Source: Paenibacillus glycinis
Lineage (GTDB): Bacteria; Bacillota; Bacilli; Paenibacillales; Paenibacillaceae
Length of the DNA: 64,000 nucleotides
Assembly (NCBI RefSeq): GCF_009909185.1
Contig: NZ_JAAAMV010000009.1
Coordinates: 124,001 to 188,000, forward strand
Reading direction: 5' to 3'
Shown: positions 60,684-64,000 of the stretch, piece by piece
Layout of the letters: each line of letters opens with the position of its first letter
Position numbering within the stretch: the stretch's first letter is position 1
Translations under genes and position numbers: made by a program
Notes under the pieces: generated by a model
What the model was told of the DNA's origin: nothing
Database searches by the model: none
The model's input: the letters and a program-made list of their open reading frames with translations, nothing else

Positions 60684-61577
60684 ATGCGAAAGTGGTTTAT
60701 CTTGCTTGCGGCGCTGGTGGCGATGGGATTCGTATACGATCGGTTCAAGGCGCCGGCGAATACCGGGCTTCCGATGGATCCAGCCTTGAACGGGAAGCCG
60801 TCTACGACATCAAACTCAACGACGGAGACCCCCCCGCCGAAAAACGAACTTACGATCCGAGTCGATCGCGATCAGGTGCACGAGGGAAACTTGCTGCTCG
60901 TGAACGAGAACATTGCCGTGCCGCCCAATGATGCGGACGCCGAAGCGGTGAATTTGTACGCGCATAAGGAATTGCTGCTCGGCTTCGGCTTGCTTAACAG
61001 CAAGATCAAGCTGTCGCCCGACTTGACGCATAAATTCGCAGCGATGATCGCGGACGCCGCCAAAGACGGAGTCGACCATTTTATCATCAACAGCGGTTAC
61101 CGGGACGACAAGGAGCAGCAAACGCTCTACGACCAACTGGGACCGGAGATCGCCGCGCTTCCGGGATATAGCGAGCATAGCTTGGGGCTGGCGCTCGACA
61201 TCGGTTCGACGTTGACGCAGATGAAGGACGCCCCGGAAGGGGCATGGCTGAAGGAGAACGCTTGGAAATACGGCTTTATCGCGCGGTATCCTGAGGATAA
61301 AACGGACATTACCGGCGTCATCGGCGAACCGTGGCATTTCCGTTACGTCGGGCTTCCGCACAGCGCGATCATGCAAGAAAATCATTGGGCGTTCGAGGAA
61401 TACTTGGCTGCGTTGCAATCGCGCAAATCGATCACGGCGGTCGTCATGAACCGCACGTACGTCGTCTATTACTTCCCGGTAGCTTCGCGTACGACGCTGC
61501 GCGTGCCGACGCTGGGCAGCTACGAAGTATCCGGCAACAATACGGACGGCGTAATCGTGACCGTATTGCAATCCTGA
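60684..61577 (+). CDS. VanY-type D,D-carboxypeptidase (peptidase M15B)
   Basis: 297 residues. Removes the terminal D-Ala of peptidoglycan stem peptides outside the cell. A signal/anchor helix (WFILLAALVAMGFVYD), a Thr/Pro-rich linker, then the M15B domain: SGYRD, EHSLGLALDIG (zinc His165, Asp172) and EPWHFRYVG (catalytic Glu215, zinc His218). An extra C-terminal domain of about 60 residues follows. RBS GGAGG. It precedes an OmpR-type two-component system, as VanY often does, but there are no vanHAX genes, so this is wall remodelling rather than proven resistance. Confidence 0.9.
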   Translation: MRKWFILLAALVAMGFVYDRFKAPANTGLPMDPALNGKPSTTSNSTTETPPPKNELTIRVDRDQVHEGNLLLVNENIAVPPNDADAEAVNLYAHKELLLGFGLLNSKIKLSPDLTHKFAAMIADAAKDGVDHFIINSGYRDDKEQQTLYDQLGPEIAALPGYSEHSLGLALDIGSTLTQMKDAPEGAWLKENAWKYGFIARYPEDKTDITGVIGEPWHFRYVGLPHSAIMQENHWAFEEYLAALQSRKSITAVVMNRTYVVYYFPVASRTTLRVPTLGSYEVSGNNTDGVIVTVLQS

Positions 61578-61667
61578 ACGATACCCGGCAGATCGCGAGC
61601 GATTCATGCGAATCCCGCAGCGCCGATAACATTCCCTATTCGCTAATTCAGCGGATGGGGATATTTT

Positions 61668-61700
61668 TTTACCGTACTTTTACCGTTTGTTTGGTATATT
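61668..61700 (+). promoter_or_regulatory. Response-regulator direct repeat and promoter (copy 1)
   Basis: TTTACC-GTACT-TTTACC (61668-61684), period 11 bp, then TATATT (61695-61700) ten bases later. No -35 box is seen, as expected where a PhoB/OmpR-type activator binds instead. The same 17-bp element recurs at 63775. Confidence 0.7.
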
Positions 61701-61738
61701 TAATTATTATTCCGAATATAGCGGCGGTGAGGATAGCC

Positions 61739-62419
61739 ATGAATATTTTGCTGGCGGAAGACGATAAGAAGCTCGGCAAGCTCGTGAAATACATGCTGGA
61801 GAAGAAAGGCGGCTATCACGTCGATTGGGTGGAGAACGGCGATGACGCGCTTGATTATGCGCGCGGTTCGGCGTATGACGTGCTCATCCTGGACTGGATG
61901 ATGCCGCTCATGGACGGGGTAGACGTCTGCAAGCGCCTTCGGGGCGACCGTTACGGACAAGCGATCGTCCTCTTGACGGCGAAGGATTCGCTGCAGGATA
62001 AAATCTTCGGCCTCGACGCCGGAGCCGACGATTATCTGACGAAGCCATTCGAGATGGACGAGCTGCTCGCTCGTCTTCGCGTGCTGGCACGGCGGAATTT
62101 TGCCCCGAGGCAGTCGGATACGGCGACGTTCGGGCGATTCACGCTCAATCGCGCCTCGCGCCAGCTGTCGCGGGACGGCGCGGGGATTCCGCTTAGCCCG
62201 CGCGAATACCAGCTGCTCGATTTCTTCCTGCAGAACGCCGGCAACGTGCTGACGAGAGAGGCGATTCTCGATCGCATCTGGGGGCTCGGCAGCGACGTCT
62301 CCTACAAAAACGTCGACGTCACCGTGAAGATGCTCCGGGACAAGCTGGACGATTCCGGAGGAGTACCGGCCATTCACAGCATCAGGGGGGTAGGCTACCG
62401 GTTTGAAATGGACGCTTAA
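61739..62419 (+). CDS. OmpR/VanR-type response regulator
   Basis: 226 residues. Receiver with LLAEDDKK, phospho-Asp52 in LILDWMMPLMDG, Thr in LLTAKD and Lys in YLTKPF; winged-helix DNA-binding domain with LSPREYQLLDFFLQ and NVDVTVKMLRDKLDD, ending RGVGYRF. ATG at 61739 (RBS GTGAGG). It overlaps the kinase gene by 17 bp, and probably binds the direct repeats at its own promoter and at 63775. Confidence 0.92.
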   Translation: MNILLAEDDKKLGKLVKYMLEKKGGYHVDWVENGDDALDYARGSAYDVLILDWMMPLMDGVDVCKRLRGDRYGQAIVLLTAKDSLQDKIFGLDAGADDYLTKPFEMDELLARLRVLARRNFAPRQSDTATFGRFTLNRASRQLSRDGAGIPLSPREYQLLDFFLQNAGNVLTREAILDRIWGLGSDVSYKNVDVTVKMLRDKLDDSGGVPAIHSIRGVGYRFEMDA

Positions 62420-63713
62420 AAAAGGGAAGAAGCGCGACTTATTCCAATACACGCAGCGAAAGCTGACGGTTACCTACACGTGGCTCATCCTTCTGTTTCT
62501 GGCCTTATTCGCGATCATCGTATCGCTCTTCTTCCTCTTCATGGCGTACCGGGAACAAAGCGATTCGCTTCGTTCGACCATGAATGCGACCGAGGACGGC
62601 CGCGTCGTCATTCCGGACTTGGAGAACGGCCGCAGCGATGAGCTGTACTTCTTCTACGTGCTGGACAAACGCGGCCAAGTACTCGCGCATAGCGATGTCA
62701 TCCCGCAGCTGAGCGACGGCAATAAGGAGGCAATCGAGAAGTGGATGCCGGAGGGCGATTCGTTCCGCTTGCGTTGGCAACCCGGACAGCAGCAGCGTTA
62801 CGGCGATTTGATGATTCGCACGGATGAGAGGCTGCTCTTCATGGGCGCGCATCCGATATTGACGACGAACGGGCCGGCTACGGTCTATGCGGCGAAGGAC
62901 GTCACCTTCTACTGGGATATTCTCCGGAATCTGCTCGTCGTGTTCTTCGTGATATTGATCGTGTTCATTCTTGTTGCCGTCAAGCTCAGCTCCTCGATGT
63001 CCAAGAAAGCGATGGTTCCGATTCAGCTGACGTTCAAGCAGCAGCAGCAATTTCTGGCGGATGCTTCCCACGAGCTGAGGACGCCGCTCAGCATCATGAA
63101 CACGTCGCTCGACGTGATCGAGCTGGAGAACGGGGACGCGATGACGCCGTATGCGAAGGAAGTCGTGACGGATATGAAGGAAGAGATCGGCCGGATGAGC
63201 CGCATGGTGCAGGATCTGCTGATGCTCGCCCGGTCCGATGCGGGCTCGGTCGAGTTCGAGATGCGCGCTTTCGACATGGTCCCGAAGCTCCGCCAGTGGG
63301 TGCTTGCCTTCGAAGGGGTTGCGCAGAAGAAGGCGATCGCGCTTCGTACGATGCTGCCGGAGACGCTGACCGTGAAGGGCGATCCGGAGCGGCTGAAGCA
63401 GCTGGTCTATATCCTGCTGGACAATGCGATCAAGTATACGCCCGAGGCCGGCAGGGTCGACATCGGACTCGACCCGAACCCGAGGCAGTGGCGCATCATC
63501 GTCCGGGACAGCGGCATCGGGATTGCCGAAGCGGATCAACCGCGCATTTTCGACCGGTTTTACCGCGTCGAGAAGCATCGCTCCCGCGAGGAAGGTAGCG
63601 CCGGGCTAGGACTCGCGATCGCGAAGCAGATCGTGATCGCCCATCGGGGCTCGGTCGTGCTCGAGAGCGCGCCGGGGAAAGGAAGCACGTTTTCGGTCGA
63701 GTTTCGCGTGTAG
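62403..63713 (+). CDS. Sensor histidine kinase (HAMP-less or short-linker, VanS-like)
   Basis: 436 residues from the TTG at 62403. Helix 1 (WLILLFLALFAIIVSLFFLF), about 110 residues of extracellular sensor, helix 2 (LLVVFFVILIVFILVAV), then HisKA with His223 in DASHELRTPLS, N-box YILLDNAIKYTP, G1 DSGIGIAE, G2 GLGLAIAK. The signal is likely wall-related, given VanY before it and the exported protein after it; this is inferred from position. Confidence 0.9.
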   Translation: MKWTLKKGKKRDLFQYTQRKLTVTYTWLILLFLALFAIIVSLFFLFMAYREQSDSLRSTMNATEDGRVVIPDLENGRSDELYFFYVLDKRGQVLAHSDVIPQLSDGNKEAIEKWMPEGDSFRLRWQPGQQQRYGDLMIRTDERLLFMGAHPILTTNGPATVYAAKDVTFYWDILRNLLVVFFVILIVFILVAVKLSSSMSKKAMVPIQLTFKQQQQFLADASHELRTPLSIMNTSLDVIELENGDAMTPYAKEVVTDMKEEIGRMSRMVQDLLMLARSDAGSVEFEMRAFDMVPKLRQWVLAFEGVAQKKAIALRTMLPETLTVKGDPERLKQLVYILLDNAIKYTPEAGRVDIGLDPNPRQWRIIVRDSGIGIAEADQPRIFDRFYRVEKHRSREEGSAGLGLAIAKQIVIAHRGSVVLESAPGKGSTFSVEFRV

Positions 63714-63774
63714 CTTACGCGGATGGCGAACGGCCCTTTCTCTGCGGATGACGACGAGCAGGGAATTTTTTGCC

Positions 63775-63806
63775 TTTACCGTACTTTTACCAAGGTTCCA
63801 TATAGT
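63775..63806 (+). promoter_or_regulatory. Response-regulator direct repeat and promoter (copy 2)
   Basis: TTTACC-GTACT-TTTACC (63775-63791), identical to the 17-bp element at 61668, with TATAGT (63801-63806) nine bases on. This places the following gene in the regulon of the neighbouring two-component system. Confidence 0.7.
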
Positions 63807-63851
63807 TAGTCGTGCAGAGACAAGATTAAGTGAAGAAGGGATGATTCAAGC

Positions 63852-64000
63852 GTGGGACGCATTAGACCGTGGGTGAAAAAAACGCTGCTCGTATCCGTCA
63901 TCGTCGTAGCCGTCGGAGCCGGATTTAGCGTGATGGCCGGCGAGCGCGGGCGTGACGTAACGAAGGTGGTGCGGGTTAGTCAGGAGTTTCACGGCAACCC
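63852..64000 (+). CDS. Exported protein, N-terminal part only
   Basis: 49 residues visible from the GTG at 63852 (AAGGGA upstream). A basic start followed by VKKTLLVSVIVVAVGAGFSVMAG is a signal peptide or anchor; the mature part begins with charged residues (ERGRDVTKVVRVSQEFHG). The right edge cuts it off, so the family is not recognisable. It is probably a target of the two-component system upstream. Confidence 0.6.
   Translation, partial: MGRIRPWVKKTLLVSVIVVAVGAGFSVMAGERGRDVTKVVRVSQEFHGN

Noticed and set aside
1-64000. CRISPR arrays, insertion sequences, prophage, tRNA or rRNA genes, classic riboswitches
   Set aside because: No spaced repeats, transposase or integrase motifs, cloverleaf-like segments or known riboswitch cores were recognised by eye; a covariance-model scan was not possible.

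Overview
The window is G+C-rich chromosomal DNA of a spore-forming Firmicute of the Paenibacillaceae (Paenibacillus/Cohnella type). This rests on strong AGGAGG-type ribosome binding sites, frequent GTG/TTG starts, a YesMN/LplABC-type module, a YjgB homologue, a NiaP-like transporter and a yjlC-ndh pair behind a Rex-type operator. The genus is an inference. No tRNA, rRNA, insertion sequence, prophage or CRISPR array was seen.

Layout. 1-4157: a glutathione peroxidase cut by the left edge, then two small overlapping Sm-fold-like proteins leading a surface-glycan run (GT2, GT4, polysaccharide pyruvyl transferase). 4275-7571: a YjgB-type secreted protein, an SRPBCC protein, a DUF1801 protein with an operator-like promoter, and a membrane-anchored polysaccharide deacetylase. 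7963-16949: a tightly packed eight-gene operon (2'-5' RNA ligase-like cyclic phosphodiesterase, cytosolic UshA-type phosphoesterase, Ugp-type ABC importer, HAD phosphatase, second UshA-type phosphoesterase). It looks like an import-and-dephosphorylate system for an unidentified phosphorylated compound. 17108-23765: aldo/keto reductase, APH-type kinase, a secreted protein with a cryptic L,D-transpeptidase-like signature coupled to VanW, a niacin-type MFS transporter and an AraC regulator. 24048-31020: a sugar or polyol oxidation cluster (two Gfo/Idh/MocA enzymes, a glucose-dehydrogenase-type zinc enzyme, three SDRs, a TIM-barrel isomerase). 31224-33080: LysR regulator and convergent EamA permease. 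33368-39939: two-component system plus LplABC-type oligosaccharide importer.

40093-60432 is an accessory-like stretch of small regulated units: YgjP-type peptidase, Nudix hydrolase, MsrA, PadR with a HAAS-pentapeptide protein, several SDR/TetR units with recognisable operators, a Rex-controlled yjlC-ndh pair, a second pentapeptide gene derived from the first by an exact in-frame 150-bp loss, two esterase-like beta-lactamase-fold proteins, two VOC proteins behind an SOS-box promoter, a GNAT, and a probably leaderless PadR gene with an alpha/beta hydrolase. 60684-64000: VanY-type carboxypeptidase, an OmpR-family two-component system and the start of an exported protein. The last two transcription units share a TTTACC direct repeat just upstream of their promoters.

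The strongest candidates for something undescribed are the eight-gene phosphoester operon with its IR-bearing promoter, the cryptic YkuD-like/VanW pair, the PadR-HAAS-pentapeptide duplication, and the SOS-box VOC unit.
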